Of a DNA stretch of 64,000 nt, positions 34,023 through 43,117 are shown piece by piece. A program made the translations under genes and the position numbers. Below the pieces are notes generated by a model. That model saw only the letters and a program-made list of their open reading frames with translations. It was not told where the DNA came from and did not search any database. Source of the DNA: Streptomyces sp. NBC_01478 (GTDB lineage Bacteria; Actinomycetota; Actinomycetes; Streptomycetales; Streptomycetaceae); the NCBI RefSeq assembly GCF_036227225.1, contig NZ_CP109444.1, positions 1-64,000 of the forward strand, read 5' to 3'. Numbering within the stretch: position 1 is the first letter of the stretch; every line of letters starts with the position of its first letter.

Positions 34023-34024
34023 CC

Positions 34025-34951
34025 GTGTCCACGATTGCTTGTGTACCTGCGCGGCGGACTACTGATACCACCGCCTCGGTGGCGATGGCCGCGGAGTTCG
34101 CCCTTACTGGCGGTGTCCTGTTCGTCGTGGTGACCACTGTCCGTTGGGTAACGGCATCACCACTCAGCCGGGCCCTGCCAAAACCGCATCTTCAGCTTGT
34201 GGTCGTGGCGGTGATCGTCGGCGCGGCGCTCGCGGGGGCGCTGTCCTCTCCATGGGGCCGCTATTCCGGCGGACATCTCAACCCCGCGGTGACCTTCGGT
34301 CTGTGGCTGACCGGTGCCTTCCCCGGCCGCCGGGTTCCGACGTACTTCGCTGCACAGCTCACCGGTTCCGTGGCGGGGACCGGCCTGGCCCGCCTCGTGT
34401 GGGGCCCGGTCCTCGGAGACCGGATGGCCTACGCCGCGGTTGAACCCGCTCCCTCCTGCTCGCCGGCCCTACTGTTCACCGTCGAAGCCGTGTCTACCGG
34501 CGCCGTCCTCACCGTCACCCTGCTGCTGATGTCCCGTCGCGCGTGGACACGCTGGATCCCGCTGGCCCGCCCCGCCGCCACCGCTGTGGTCATGATTGCC
34601 CTCGGCACCCTCACTGGCGGGTCCGCCAATCCCGCCCGTCAGTTCGGCCCCGCTCTGTGGGCCCACCGACCGGATGACTGGTCACACCTGTGGCTCTATC
34701 TGCTGGCGCCCCTTGCAGGTGCGGCCATCACCGGCGGGGTCGCCCGGTGCCAGGCATATCGCCTGTCCATCCCCCGAAGAGCGGCGGCGGACGGTCGCGC
34801 GAGAAGCGATCGGAGACTGGCCGATGCGCTGGTGGAAGAGCTTGCTGAAGTTGGTCGCGCCGCTGAAGCCGAACTGCGCCGCGATACGGGAGGCCGGCGG
34901 GTCGCTGTGTGCCAGGATCGAGCAGCGCCGCGCGGGCGTCATACGCGGTGA
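34025..34951 (+). CDS. Aquaporin/MIP-family channel
   Basis: Up to 308 residues from GTG 34025, three bases after the MBL remnant. Both pore motifs are present: HLNPAVTFG and GSANPARQFG. Six hydrophobic segments lie in residues ~20-245. The last ~55 residues after GGVARCQAYR are antisense to a degraded AraC gene, so the natural C-terminus is probably shorter and the frame has read through. It would carry water, glycerol or small neutral solutes. It is the only intact gene of this copy of the module; the matching aquaporin in the other copy is broken. Confidence 0.7.
   Translation: MSTIACVPARRTTDTTASVAMAAEFALTGGVLFVVVTTVRWVTASPLSRALPKPHLQLVVVAVIVGAALAGALSSPWGRYSGGHLNPAVTFGLWLTGAFPGRRVPTYFAAQLTGSVAGTGLARLVWGPVLGDRMAYAAVEPAPSCSPALLFTVEAVSTGAVLTVTLLLMSRRAWTRWIPLARPAATAVVMIALGTLTGGSANPARQFGPALWAHRPDDWSHLWLYLLAPLAGAAITGGVARCQAYRLSIPRRAAADGRARSDRRLADALVEELAEVGRAAEAELRRDTGGRRVAVCQDRAAPRGRHTR
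34770..34950 (-). pseudogene. AraC C-terminal remnant (left copy)
   Basis: The minus strand reads RIAAQFGFSGATNFSKLFHQ then RIGQSPIASRATVRRRSSGDG, nearly the same as the end of the intact AraC regulator at 40000-40953. Upstream of this the frame is lost. It faces the aquaporin, as the intact AraC faces the broken aquaporin in the other copy. Confidence 0.75.
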
Positions 34952-35421
34952 TCGGACGCTTCGGGCCGGAGTGTCGACGGTGTGGATACGGGCTGGCTCG
35001 GGCCCGATTGCCCTGGGCTGCCGCTCCACGGCGAAGCCGGTCGCCTTCGCCCTGCGGCGAAGGCAGGCAGGGCTACTGACGCGTCTGGGCAGGCTGAGCC
35101 GCTGCGGGGGCTTCGGCGCAAACCGGCGCCTTGAAGACGGACCGCGCTGAAGACGCAGGTAGACCCACGGTCTCGTTGTCGGTGATCTGCTCTTCGAGAC
35201 GCCGCATGGCCGCTCAAAGCGAGGTGTATCAGCCGGTAGCGCGGACATGGCCTGGCACCGCCGGCCACATCGATGCCTCTCACCCCAGCTCGGCCTGGCG
35301 GCGGAAACCTCACCCATTCATGTGATGGAGCATCACGCAGCCGCCGTGCTCAGCTGAGCCCCGCTACCCAAGCCCCCCTTTACGGACGGCGCCCGCCGCC
35401 GACATGCCCCGGAGGACTCCG
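34952..35421. other. Region without a supported gene
   Basis: About 470 bp following the decayed AraC copy. Open frames are short and Arg/Pro-rich. It is probably the rest of the eroded AraC gene and its flank. The HbpS-like gene promoter should lie near its right end. Confidence 0.35.
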
Positions 35422-35820
35422 ATGCGCCTCTCCCTCAAGGACGCCCAGACCGTCATCGAACGAGCCTGCGCCCACGCGGACGGCCTCGGCGTCCCGATGA
35501 ACATCGCTGTCGTGGACGGCGGCGGCCACCTCCTCGCCTTCGCCCGCATGGACGGCGCCATCCTCGGCTCGATCGATATCGCCCTCACCAAGGCCAAAAC
35601 CTCGATCCTGTTCAACGCGCCCAGCGAGAACCTCTGGGAATACTGCAAACCCGGCGGCCCCGCGCCCGCCACCGAGTACACCAACGGTGGCCTCATCCCC
35701 TATGCCGGGGGCATCCCTCTGTACGACGAGACCGGAACCCTCATCGGCGCGATCGGTGTCTCGGGAGGTCTGCCCGTCCAGGACGGCGAGGTCGCCCGCG
35801 CGGGCGCGGCCGCCGTATGA
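35422..35820 (+). CDS. HbpS/GlcG-like haem-binding protein (DUF336)
   Basis: 132 residues. GGAGG at 35411-35415 sets the ATG at 35422. The fold signature is clear: LSLKDAQTVIERACAHADGL, PMNIAVVDGGGHLLAFARMD, a central ALTKAKTS helix and the end IGAIGVSGGLPVQDGEVARA. Members of this family (HbpS, GlcG, PduO C-terminal) bind haem or cobalamin-like ligands; secreted HbpS is part of a redox sensor, but no signal peptide is present here. It lies 56 bp before an SDR gene on the same strand, so they may be co-expressed. Confidence 0.8.
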   Translation: MRLSLKDAQTVIERACAHADGLGVPMNIAVVDGGGHLLAFARMDGAILGSIDIALTKAKTSILFNAPSENLWEYCKPGGPAPATEYTNGGLIPYAGGIPLYDETGTLIGAIGVSGGLPVQDGEVARAGAAAV

Positions 35821-35876
35821 CCTCGGGATCCGTTTTCTCCACTCCCCCAGCCGATCGCCCTTCACGGAGGTCCGTC

Positions 35877-36680
35877 ATGAAGAAGATCCTCATCACCGGC
35901 GCCGGCACCGGGCTCGGCCGCGGCACTGCCATCGGCCTGGCCCAGGCCGGTCACCAGGTCATCGCCGCCACCGAGTTGTGGTCCCAGGTCACCGAACTGC
36001 GCCGGCACGTCGAAACGCTCGGCCTCCAGGACCGCGTCACCGTCGACAAACTCGACGTCCTCGACGACGCTGACATCGCCGCGGCCGTCACCTGGGACTT
36101 CGACACCCTCGTCAGCAACGCCGGCATCGGCGAGTGCGGGCCGATGGCCGAAGTCCCCGTCGACCTGGTACGCCGCACCTTCGAGACCAACGTCTTCGGC
36201 AACCTCCATCTCATGCAGCGGGCCATCCGCAAGTTCGTCGACGCCGGCACCGCGGGCCGCATCGTCATCGTCAGTTCCATGGGCGGCTTCCTCACCGCCT
36301 ACGGCCTGGGCCCCTACTGCGCCAGCAAGCACGCCCTGGAGGCCATCGCCGCCAGTCTGCGCGACGAACTCGCGCCCACCGGCATCACCGTCCAGACCAT
36401 CAACCCCGGCGCCTACGACACCGGCTTCAACGACCGCATTGCAGACACCACCTACCGCTGGCACGACGACGCCATCAATTTCACCCGCGAAGCCGACATC
36501 CGCGCCAACTTCGCCGAAATCATGAAGGGCCAGCACGACCCTCAGGACATGATCGACAAAATGGTCGAGGTCATCGGCGCCGCCGACGGCGCCTACCGCA
36601 ACGTGTGGCCGCCCGCCACCGAAGACCTCGTCAAGCAGATCCAGGAAAACGCCTGGACGCTCCCCGTCAACCGGGACTGA
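35877..36680 (+). CDS. Short-chain dehydrogenase/reductase
   Basis: 267 residues. The ATG at 35877 follows GGAGG with proper spacing. Classical SDR features: nucleotide-binding TGAGTGLGRGTA at residues 7-18, SNAGIGE, catalytic Ser in VIVSSMGG and YCASK with the Tyr and Lys. The C-terminus (HDPQDMIDKMVEVI) is typical of SDRs acting on small carbonyls. The substrate cannot be told. Probably in an operon with the HbpS-like gene. Confidence 0.85.
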   Translation: MKKILITGAGTGLGRGTAIGLAQAGHQVIAATELWSQVTELRRHVETLGLQDRVTVDKLDVLDDADIAAAVTWDFDTLVSNAGIGECGPMAEVPVDLVRRTFETNVFGNLHLMQRAIRKFVDAGTAGRIVIVSSMGGFLTAYGLGPYCASKHALEAIAASLRDELAPTGITVQTINPGAYDTGFNDRIADTTYRWHDDAINFTREADIRANFAEIMKGQHDPQDMIDKMVEVIGAADGAYRNVWPPATEDLVKQIQENAWTLPVNRD

Positions 36681-37235
36681 CCGAGGGGGCGGCGATTCGG
36701 GCGGCCAGGTGGGCGGGGAGAGCCTGAGCGGTTTCCGCGTCGTCGGGTGGAAACGACAGCGCCGAGAACCGACCTCGCCATTGCTCCCGCTCTCGGCCCT
36801 GTGAACCGAGGGAGGACCACCCAACCGGGCCCGCCGCGAAGAGGACGGGTCCGCGCAGGGCTTTCCACGGGGGACACGCCAGCATTCGCGGCACTACGCA
36901 ACTCTCACACGGCTCTCGATTCCGGTCTCTCACTCAATCAGGTGACGAGTGCCGGCCTGGCCTGTACTGGCCTGAGCAGGCTTCTGCTTCACCAGCACAG
37001 TTCCGCGGCTTGTACACCGCCCCTGAGCAGGACAAGTTCGGCTGGGAACGCCGCAGTTCAGCCGGCACGTCGATCGCACCTGCGGCGGCACCGGTGAGGT
37101 GCTGGGTGCCCCCGATGGAGACGTCACCGGTCGACCGCATGGACTGGCGCGGAGCTGCCGCGTCTCATCCCACGACCGGCGCGGCAGTCGGCCGGCGCCG
37201 GGTTGTCGCTTTCCCCGTGCCTGACCGGAACCGCT
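36681..37235. other. Region without a supported gene
   Basis: About 550 bp. A minus-strand frame at 36934-37140 has fair codon use (TGDVSIGGTQHLTGAAAG) but no recognisable product or ribosome binding site. Nothing else is seen. Confidence 0.3.
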
Positions 37236-37832
37236 TCACTGGGTCGGGAACACGAAGCACCCCGGGACGGTGCCGTCCTTGGTGCCGGCCACGGTGTAGT
37301 GGTCTCCGACCTGGAACGTCAGGGCCTCCGTGTCGTGGTCCGGGTCGCCGTTCTGGAACCGCACCGTGTCCGTGTCGCCACCGCGCAACCAGCGGTCGAC
37401 GTGGAAGAAGACCGAGGTCCCCTTGACAGAGGTGACGGTGCCCTCGAAGAGCGTCGGATACGTGCGCAGAATGGCCGGGGGGATTGGCCACGCGCACTTG
37501 CCCTGGGCCGTATTGCTCGCGGCAGTCAGAGCCAGCGGACCGGACGCGGACGAGTGACCGCTGTCGTCATTCAGCATGGTTCCTCCGGCGATGCCGCCTC
37601 CGAGGAGAAGCAGAGCGGCGGCTGCCGCGAGCGTGAGGAGACGGCGGCGTCCCCGTTCCGCGGCGGGCTTCGCAGGGTGGGGCGCGATGCCGTCGGCGGA
37701 CTTCTCAGACTGGGGTGTGGTGTCCGTGCTCAAGGCGGCCTCCACAAGGCTGTAGATGTCGGGCAGCGGAGCACGTTTGGCCAGTGCCGGGTCCGCAGCC
37801 CTGAGTCGGGCCAGTAGCTCGTCGTCGCTCAC
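37236..37832 (-). CDS. Single-pass membrane protein, putative anti-sigma partner
   Basis: 198 residues. Residues 1-65 are cytoplasmic and acidic/helical (SDDELLARLRAADPALAKRA). Residues ~64-85 are one hydrophobic helix (LLTLAAAAALLLLGGGIAGG). The outer part is a small beta-rich domain (TLFEGTVTSVKGTSVFFHVD). Its ATG overlaps the stop of the ECF sigma gene by 4 nt (ATGA). Proteins in this position with this topology are often anti-sigma factors or sensors; no zinc-binding H-x3-C-x2-C motif is present. Confidence 0.65.
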   Translation of the reverse strand: MSDDELLARLRAADPALAKRAPLPDIYSLVEAALSTDTTPQSEKSADGIAPHPAKPAAERGRRRLLTLAAAAALLLLGGGIAGGTMLNDDSGHSSASGPLALTAASNTAQGKCAWPIPPAILRTYPTLFEGTVTSVKGTSVFFHVDRWLRGGDTDTVRFQNGDPDHDTEALTFQVGDHYTVAGTKDGTVPGCFVFPTQ

Positions 37833-38410
37833 TGACTGCTCCTTCCTTCATCCGGTTTGTGTCCGGGCCGGTCGGCGTTCTTTCGCGTCAGCTGAAGCTG
37901 TGCGGCGAGTTTCTTCTTCACCCGGTGGAGCCGTATGTTGACCGCATTGGAGGTGAGTCCGGTCGCCTCCGCGATCTGACGCGGCGCCAGGCCCTCCCAC
38001 GCCCACAACCGCACCACCTCACGGTCCAGTTCCCCAAGGCGATCGAGCGCGGCATGCAGGTCGCTGTGCTCGACGGCCGTTGGCGGAGGATGCTGCTGTG
38101 TTCGGATCAGCCGCTCGACCAAGCGCAGCCTGCGGCCGTCAGCGCGCCGGGCGTTGGCCAGGCAGCCCCGTGCCACCCCGTAGCACCACGGCAGCACATC
38201 ATCGGGATCGGGCGTGGGGCCGGCTCCAGCTCCGAGCCCGGGAACATCGTCGATGCGGCGCCACAGCACCAGCATCGTGTCTGACAGGACGTCATCGACC
38301 AGGTCGGGGTTCGTCCGCCGCAGCAGATACCGGTGCAGTGGTTCCGCCACCACACGCGCCAGTCCTTCGAAGCCCGCCTGTCGATTCCGGCGCAACTCCT
38401 GTTCCGTCAT
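37829..38410 (-). CDS. ECF-type RNA polymerase sigma factor
   Basis: 193 residues from ATG 38410. Region 2 reads LARVVAEPLHRYLLRR then DLVDDVLSDTMLVLWRRID. Region 4 reads ELDREVVRLWAWEGLAPRQI and ATGLTSNAVNIRLHRVKKKL. It directs RNA polymerase to stress-type promoters and is presumably held by the membrane protein encoded by the overlapping downstream gene. No autoregulated -35 AAC element could be confirmed upstream. Confidence 0.85.
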   Translation of the reverse strand: MTEQELRRNRQAGFEGLARVVAEPLHRYLLRRTNPDLVDDVLSDTMLVLWRRIDDVPGLGAGAGPTPDPDDVLPWCYGVARGCLANARRADGRRLRLVERLIRTQQHPPPTAVEHSDLHAALDRLGELDREVVRLWAWEGLAPRQIAEATGLTSNAVNIRLHRVKKKLAAQLQLTRKNADRPGHKPDEGRSSQ

Positions 38411-38657
38411 AGATTCCACAACCTGTCCTGTCCGGCAGCGGCCGGTTCCTTTCACCGCAGCTCCAGTCGGAACCACCACCGCGCGTTGCCGCGCGGGCCT
38501 GTCAACGGAACAGCCCCGCATGGCCTTCGGTGGGCAGGCCTGCTTGCCGTGTGTCAAAAGCAGCTCTCGACCGCGAGATGTTGTTGGTTCCTGTCGCGAT
38601 CGATACCGCCCGCGGAGCCGCCTTCGCATAGGGGGAACGCTGTTGGGCACACCAGCC
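38411..38657. other. Upstream region of the sigma-factor gene
   Basis: About 250 bp with no gene. The sigma/anti-sigma promoter should lie here. A minus-strand frame crossing it shows poor coding character. Confidence 0.3.
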
Positions 38658-38694
38658 GGAAGACCCCGGACCATCCTTGGGTCCGGGGTCTTCC
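38658..38694. terminator. 15-bp perfect hairpin
   Basis: GGAAGACCCCGGACC and GGTCCGGGGTCTTCC flank a 7-nt loop. It is a strong hairpin and separates a decayed region from the sigma-factor gene. Confidence 0.65.
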
Positions 38695-38721
38695 GCTTCC
38701 ACGTTCGACGCCCCGCAGCGT

Positions 38722-38880
38722 TCACGGACACCGCGGTGCGGCGTCGTCGAGGCCGGCGAACAGCTTGACCTTGAGCTCCGGGCGTTCGGGGGCGTTCTCC
38801 TGCACGAAACCGGCGTCGGCGGCCTGGCTCATGTCGGGCGTGAAGCTCAGGCGTTTGGGTGAGGCGCCGGGCGCAAGCCC
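38722..38880 (-). pseudogene. C-terminal gene remnant, family unknown
   Basis: The last ~50 codons of a minus-strand frame read well (RLSFTPDMSQAADAGFVQEN, then APERPELKVKLFAGLDD). Upstream the sequence turns to non-coding character. It is followed by the hairpin at 38658-38694, as a real 3' end would be. Probably the surviving tail of a deleted gene. Confidence 0.35.
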
Positions 38881-39237
38881 GATCGAGGCGGGCCGCCTCC
38901 CGCGCCGTGTCCACGTAGGAAGCCAACTGTCTGGCGGAGTGCTGGCTTGCCGGGCAGTGCACTGCCCACAACCACGCTCGGATGAAGAGGACACCACGGC
39001 ATCACGTGTAGTCCGTAGTCGGCAACCGACTCCACTACGCATGGGCCCGACAGCCCTCACCTGTTCGCGTGAGAGCGTCGGCATCACCATGTGGGCTTAC
39101 CCCACACCCTCAGCCGAGACGGGTCTCCGTCTACGGAGACCCCGTCGACTCGCATTATCGGCAGCCCAGCCAAGGATCTGCCACAAGCCCCGGCGCCGTT
39201 CAGGAACCCGGCAGCCGAGAGGAAGGGCCCGTGACGA
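38881..39237. other. Region without a supported gene
   Basis: About 360 bp between a gene remnant and the flavodoxin-like gene. No frame with a credible start or product is seen on either strand. Confidence 0.3.
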
Positions 39238-39828
39238 TCAGGCGGTGCGCGCGGCGCGGCCGGTCGCCCATGTGGCGGCGGCATCCGCGACACGACGCCC
39301 CAGCGCCTCAGCGGTGGCAATGTCGCTGGCCGTCACCCCCTCGGTCCCCTGATCCACGTTGGACTGAGCGGCGGCACCCAGGAAGAAGCCCAGCCTGTTG
39401 AGATCGTTCTCGCTCCCCTGGGACGAGTTCCAGCCACCCTGCATGCCGAGCGAGATCCAGTGCATACCGTGCTGCGACGCCAGCGTCGCGAACCACTGGA
39501 GGGTCGACTGCTTGTCGCCCGCCTTGGAACCCGAGTTGGTGAATCCAGCCGCCAGCTTGTCCTTCCAAACCTGCCCGAACCAACGCTCGGAGCTGGCCTC
39601 CGCGAAACCGTGGAAAGCGGTGGCAGCGGTTCCCATGTAGGTGGGGGAACCAAAGATGATCGCATCCGAGGCATCCAGCTGCCCCCACTGGGCGTCGGTG
39701 ATCTCACCGACGGCGATCAGGTTCACGACGGCGCCGGCCTCCTTGGCGCCACGCTGGACAGCCTCGGCAATGACGGTGGTGTGACCGAAGCCGGAGTGAT
39801 AGGCGATGGACACGATGGGCGAAGTCAT
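39238..39828 (-). CDS. WrbA-like NAD(P)H:quinone oxidoreductase / flavodoxin
   Basis: 196 residues. The front is a flavodoxin FMN site: VSIAYHSGFGHTTVIAEAVQ. Later AIIFGSPTYMGTAATAF and ISLGMQGGWNSSQGSENDLN match the WrbA/NAD(P)H-dependent FMN reductase group. It would reduce quinones by two electrons and protect against redox stress. It is divergent from an AraC regulator, with a candidate operator between them at 39915-39931. Confidence 0.8.
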   Translation of the reverse strand: MTSPIVSIAYHSGFGHTTVIAEAVQRGAKEAGAVVNLIAVGEITDAQWGQLDASDAIIFGSPTYMGTAATAFHGFAEASSERWFGQVWKDKLAAGFTNSGSKAGDKQSTLQWFATLASQHGMHWISLGMQGGWNSSQGSENDLNRLGFFLGAAAQSNVDQGTEGVTASDIATAEALGRRVADAAATWATGRAARTA

Positions 39829-39914
39829 AGGTACCTCCTACGCTTGAAAATGAAAGCTTCGAGATTCAACTTATTGGCGCCCCCGCAGGTGAACCGGGTA
39901 GGAGGCGGACTGAT

Positions 39915-39931
39915 CATGGTTAAAATCCGAC
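39915..39931 (+). promoter_or_regulatory. Candidate AraC operator, site 1
   Basis: CATGGTTAAAATCCGAC lies between the divergent quinone reductase and AraC genes. The same 17 bases with one change occur upstream of the DsbA-like gene at 43118-43134. A site shared by promoters around one regulator is likely its binding site. Confidence 0.55.
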
Positions 39932-39999
39932 ACTTGGGTGTGCCGACTGCTCTGGTTACGCTGGCATCGGCCAGATTCCTTGTGTGATGGTGGCTACTG

Positions 40000-40953
40000 G
40001 TGACGGTGAGAAAACGACAGAGCAGACCGCGCGAGATCGCGGACATCGGCTTCGCTCCCGCTGTCGGCACGCCTGCCGGCATCGAAGTCATCTCTCTGGC
40101 CGACCTGCGGGAGCGGGCCGCCGTCCACATGAGCGAAGAACGGTTGCAGGCACCGCAGCGACCCGCGTTCCACCTCCTGATCACCCTCTCCAGCGGCTCG
40201 TTGTGGCACACGGTGGATTTCACCGGCTACGCCCTTGAGCCGGGCTCCTGGCTCTGGGTCCGGCCCGGTCAGGTACAGCAGTGGGGTGATCTGGACGACG
40301 CCGAGGGCACTCTGGTCCTCTTCGAGGGCGACTTCCTAGATACGGCTACCGTGGCCGCAGCGCAGATAGACGATCCGTACGCCCCCGCACTCCAGGTTCC
40401 CGGTCCCGAGGACCGTCACGCGCTGGAGATGGCCGTGGACCATCTCGCGCTGGAGTTCCAGGCGTTGCGCGGCATCTCCCTGGAAGCGCACGTGGCGGTG
40501 TTGCGCCACCTGCTGGCAGTCCTCGTGCTGCGCCTTTCGCAGCGCACCGCGCCCGTCGGCAGCCCGGCACCGGACCCAGGGGAGACATTCCTGCATTTCC
40601 GTGACGCGGTCGAACGCGACTTCACCCGCACCCGCCGCCTGGAGGACTACGCCCAAGCCCTGGGCTACTCACCCCGCACTCTCTCCAGGGCCGCGCTGAC
40701 CGGAGCAGGAGTGGGGGCGAAGGAGTTCATCGACCGGCGGGTCGTCCTGGAGGCCAAGCGCCTCCTGGCACACGGCAATCAATCAGCCGCCCGTGTCGCG
40801 GCGCAACTGGGCTTCACCAGCGCGACCAACTTCAGCAAGTACTTTCACCAGCGCACCGGCCAGTCTCCCATCGCCTTCCGTGCGACCGTCCGCGGCCGCT
40901 CCTCGGAGGACGGCGGGAGCGAAGCGCCCGACGCCAGGCGACCTGGGCACTGA
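40000..40953 (+). CDS. AraC-family transcriptional regulator
   Basis: 317 residues from GTG 40000; a GTG two codons later is equally possible. The N-terminal ~200 residues form a cupin-like sensing domain (LEPGSWLWVRPGQVQQWGD). Residues ~205-300 are the AraC pair of HTHs (RRLEDYAQALGYSPRTLSRA; ARVAAQLGFTSATNFSKYFH). It faces the broken aquaporin and diverges from the quinone reductase. It is the intact partner of the remnant at 34770-34950. Shared operators suggest it controls the quinone reductase and the DsbA-MBL genes. Confidence 0.8.
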   Translation: MTVRKRQSRPREIADIGFAPAVGTPAGIEVISLADLRERAAVHMSEERLQAPQRPAFHLLITLSSGSLWHTVDFTGYALEPGSWLWVRPGQVQQWGDLDDAEGTLVLFEGDFLDTATVAAAQIDDPYAPALQVPGPEDRHALEMAVDHLALEFQALRGISLEAHVAVLRHLLAVLVLRLSQRTAPVGSPAPDPGETFLHFRDAVERDFTRTRRLEDYAQALGYSPRTLSRAALTGAGVGAKEFIDRRVVLEAKRLLAHGNQSAARVAAQLGFTSATNFSKYFHQRTGQSPIAFRATVRGRSSEDGGSEAPDARRPGH

Positions 40954-41018
40954 GCGCCGCTCCCGCGAGCGGCACCAAGAGACAGAGACCCACAGAGGCC
41001 GCCCGCCGACGGGCCGGT

Positions 41019-41440
41019 TCACATCAGCAGCCGGGTGACGCCGAGGACTGCCGCGCAGGACACAGCTTCGGCGACGAACAACGCAGCGTCCGGCCAGTCG
41101 TGGCCGGGCCCCATCGCGGCGTAGGCGATCCGCCGCCGGTCCCCACGCGAGGCGGGCCAGGCCATTGCCGACTGCGCAACCAGCGGACTGGGGCGATGCA
41201 CACCGGAACTCGACGGCCGGGGAAGGCGCCGACCCACAGGCCGAGGGTGACGGCCGGAGTGACGACCCCCTGGAGACGACGACACCCGCGCGGGCACCGC
41301 GCCGACGATCACCGCCGCGGCCACGAGCGAAGATGCGGCTACGGCCGATCCCGGCCGAGTGGGGAAACCATCATCACCCAACGGACGGTGCTGGCCGCGG
41401 CAGGGAAGACACCGCCGGCCGGGACGAACTCCACGACGGG
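41019..41440 (-). pseudogene. Decayed aquaporin gene (right copy)
   Basis: Reading several minus-strand frames gives pieces matching the intact aquaporin at 34025: STVRWV, SSPGGRHSG (for SSPWGRYSG), IAYAAMGPGHDWPDAALFVA and VLGVTRLLM, where a stop now falls. The NPA motif regions are garbled or lost. Several frameshifts are needed. It lies downstream of the intact MBL gene in the order DsbA-MBL-aquaporin. Confidence 0.75.
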
Positions 41441-41505
41441 CCCGTGCGCCGGAGGGTGGTCACAGTGGCCCACCACCCGGCGCACGGGCCCGTCGTGAAT
41501 ATGAG

Positions 41506-42315
41506 TCAGCCCCAGTTCATCTCGCCGGTGTTGACCTTGGCACCCAGATCCAGAGCCACCGCCAGTCCCAGGTCTGGGTGACGCTGGAGCATCGCGGACT
41601 TCAGAGCCTCGGAGTCGTTGCTGTGCTTGGCCAGCTCCTCCTCGAACTCGGCAAGGTAGGTGCGCGTAAAGCCGATCACCGAAGCATCGCTGGCGGAGTC
41701 GGCGGAACGGTGGCCGGCGACCACGAACCGCGGGGCGAGCCGCTCCATCTCGGCGAGCGTCTCGTCCCAGGCGCGCCGCTCACGCGACGTAGGGGTGTCG
41801 GCGGTCCACACATGCAGACCGGCGAAGAGCAGGACCCCGCCCACCACCGCGCGGTCCTCGGGCTGCCACAGGTACTCGGTGCGCCAGACCAGGTCGGGGT
41901 GGCCGCCGCGCAGCTCGAAGTCGTGGCCCTCGATGCTGACGCGGTCTCCTTCCAGCACCTCCGGGACGATCACCTCGGTGGGCATGTTCTTGCCCAGGTG
42001 TGCCCAGGTCTTGAGCTTGCCCTGCCAGCTGCTCTTGATCCGCTCCACGGTGGTGGCGGTGGCGACGATCCTGGCGTCGGGGAACGCCTGTCGGATCACT
42101 TCCAGGCCGAAGTAGTAGTCAGGGTCGGCGGTGGTGACCACGACGGTGGTCAGCTCCTTGCCGCTGTCGATGACGTCCGCCAGGACCCGGTGCTGTTCGG
42201 CGAGCGTGAACTGGCCGTCGACCAGGAGTGCTTCGCGCTCGCCTGTGATCAGGACGGAGGACTTGTTCAGGCCGGTGTCGCCGGCCGTGTGAACGGAATA
42301 CGTCAGGCTGGACAT
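41506..42315 (-). CDS. MBL-fold protein with altered metal-binding motif
   Basis: 269 residues. Overall layout is metallo-beta-lactamase-like: NKSSVLITGEREALLVDGQF, a strand-helix unit, RFVVAGHRS near the C-terminus. The usual H-x-H-x-D-H signature is TTADPDYYFG here, so both leading His are missing while Asp remains. The later His (AGHRS) is kept. It may bind fewer metals or act differently. It is 41 bp after the DsbA-like gene and probably co-transcribed. A deleted duplicate is at 33720-34022. Confidence 0.75.
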   Translation of the reverse strand: MSSLTYSVHTAGDTGLNKSSVLITGEREALLVDGQFTLAEQHRVLADVIDSGKELTTVVVTTADPDYYFGLEVIRQAFPDARIVATATTVERIKSSWQGKLKTWAHLGKNMPTEVIVPEVLEGDRVSIEGHDFELRGGHPDLVWRTEYLWQPEDRAVVGGVLLFAGLHVWTADTPTSRERRAWDETLAEMERLAPRFVVAGHRSADSASDASVIGFTRTYLAEFEEELAKHSNDSEALKSAMLQRHPDLGLAVALDLGAKVNTGEMNWG

Positions 42316-42356
42316 GGGTGATGCACTGCCCTTCGAGGGGTTGTGTGTGGGTGGCT

Positions 42357-43007
42357 TCAGGCGGCCGCGGTGGCGGCCACGTGCTGGTCCAGGGCGTGGG
42401 TGAGTGCGTCGGCCGAGGCGACCGGGCCGCCCAGACGGTCGGTGCCGTGGGCGGTGTGCAGCAGCAGCGTTGGGTAGGCATCGACGCCCAGACGGCGCAC
42501 CTCGAGGAAGTCGGCCTCGGCCTCGGCACGGGCGGCGGGCGAAGCGAACACGGCCGCCACCGCCTCGGCGTCCAGACTCAGCTCGGCGGCGAGGTCCCGG
42601 TAGACCTCGCTGTCGGACAGACTGCGGCCGTCGACGTACCAGGCACGCTGCATCGCGGCCGCCGCGTCCAGGGCGTTCACGCCTGGCTGGCTGCGCAGCG
42701 CGACCAGGCCGACGGCGGCATCGGCGGAGTCCATCACCACGTTTCCGTCCGCCAGCGCGGCCCGGTACCCGTCGCCGAAAGTGACACCGGTCAGTTGGGT
42801 GACGCGCTCGTTGGCGCCGGGGATGTGCGGGTAGGCCGACACCGGAAGTGCGCGCGAGCCGGTGAACAGACCGCCGGACAGCACGCGCAGCTCAAGCCGG
42901 TCCGCGTTGGCGGCGGCGAACTCATGCAAGGCGGGCCCGAAGCCGTAGCACCAGCCGCAGTAGGCGTCGAAGGCGTAGGTCAGCCGAATGCGCTCCACAG
43001 AACTCAT
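42357..43007 (-). CDS. DsbA-family thiol oxidoreductase
   Basis: 216 residues, cytoplasmic (no signal peptide). The redox site CGWC is at residues 17-20 in FDAYCGWCYGFGP. A helical insert follows, and the cis-Pro region reads VDAYPTLLLHT. This matches the DsbA/FrnE-like cytoplasmic branch. It is the first gene of the DsbA-MBL unit, with a candidate AraC operator 111 bp upstream (43118-43134). Confidence 0.8.
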   Translation of the reverse strand: MSSVERIRLTYAFDAYCGWCYGFGPALHEFAAANADRLELRVLSGGLFTGSRALPVSAYPHIPGANERVTQLTGVTFGDGYRAALADGNVVMDSADAAVGLVALRSQPGVNALDAAAAMQRAWYVDGRSLSDSEVYRDLAAELSLDAEAVAAVFASPAARAEAEADFLEVRRLGVDAYPTLLLHTAHGTDRLGGPVASADALTHALDQHVAATAAA

Positions 43008-43117
43008 CGCGCTTCGTCCTTTCCGGAATCCGTCACCCGGCTCTCTGCAGCGGTCGGGTCGATGCCATCAAAACTATGCTCAGAGGCCTGTAGTTGCCGG
43101 ATACGCAGACGACTCTC

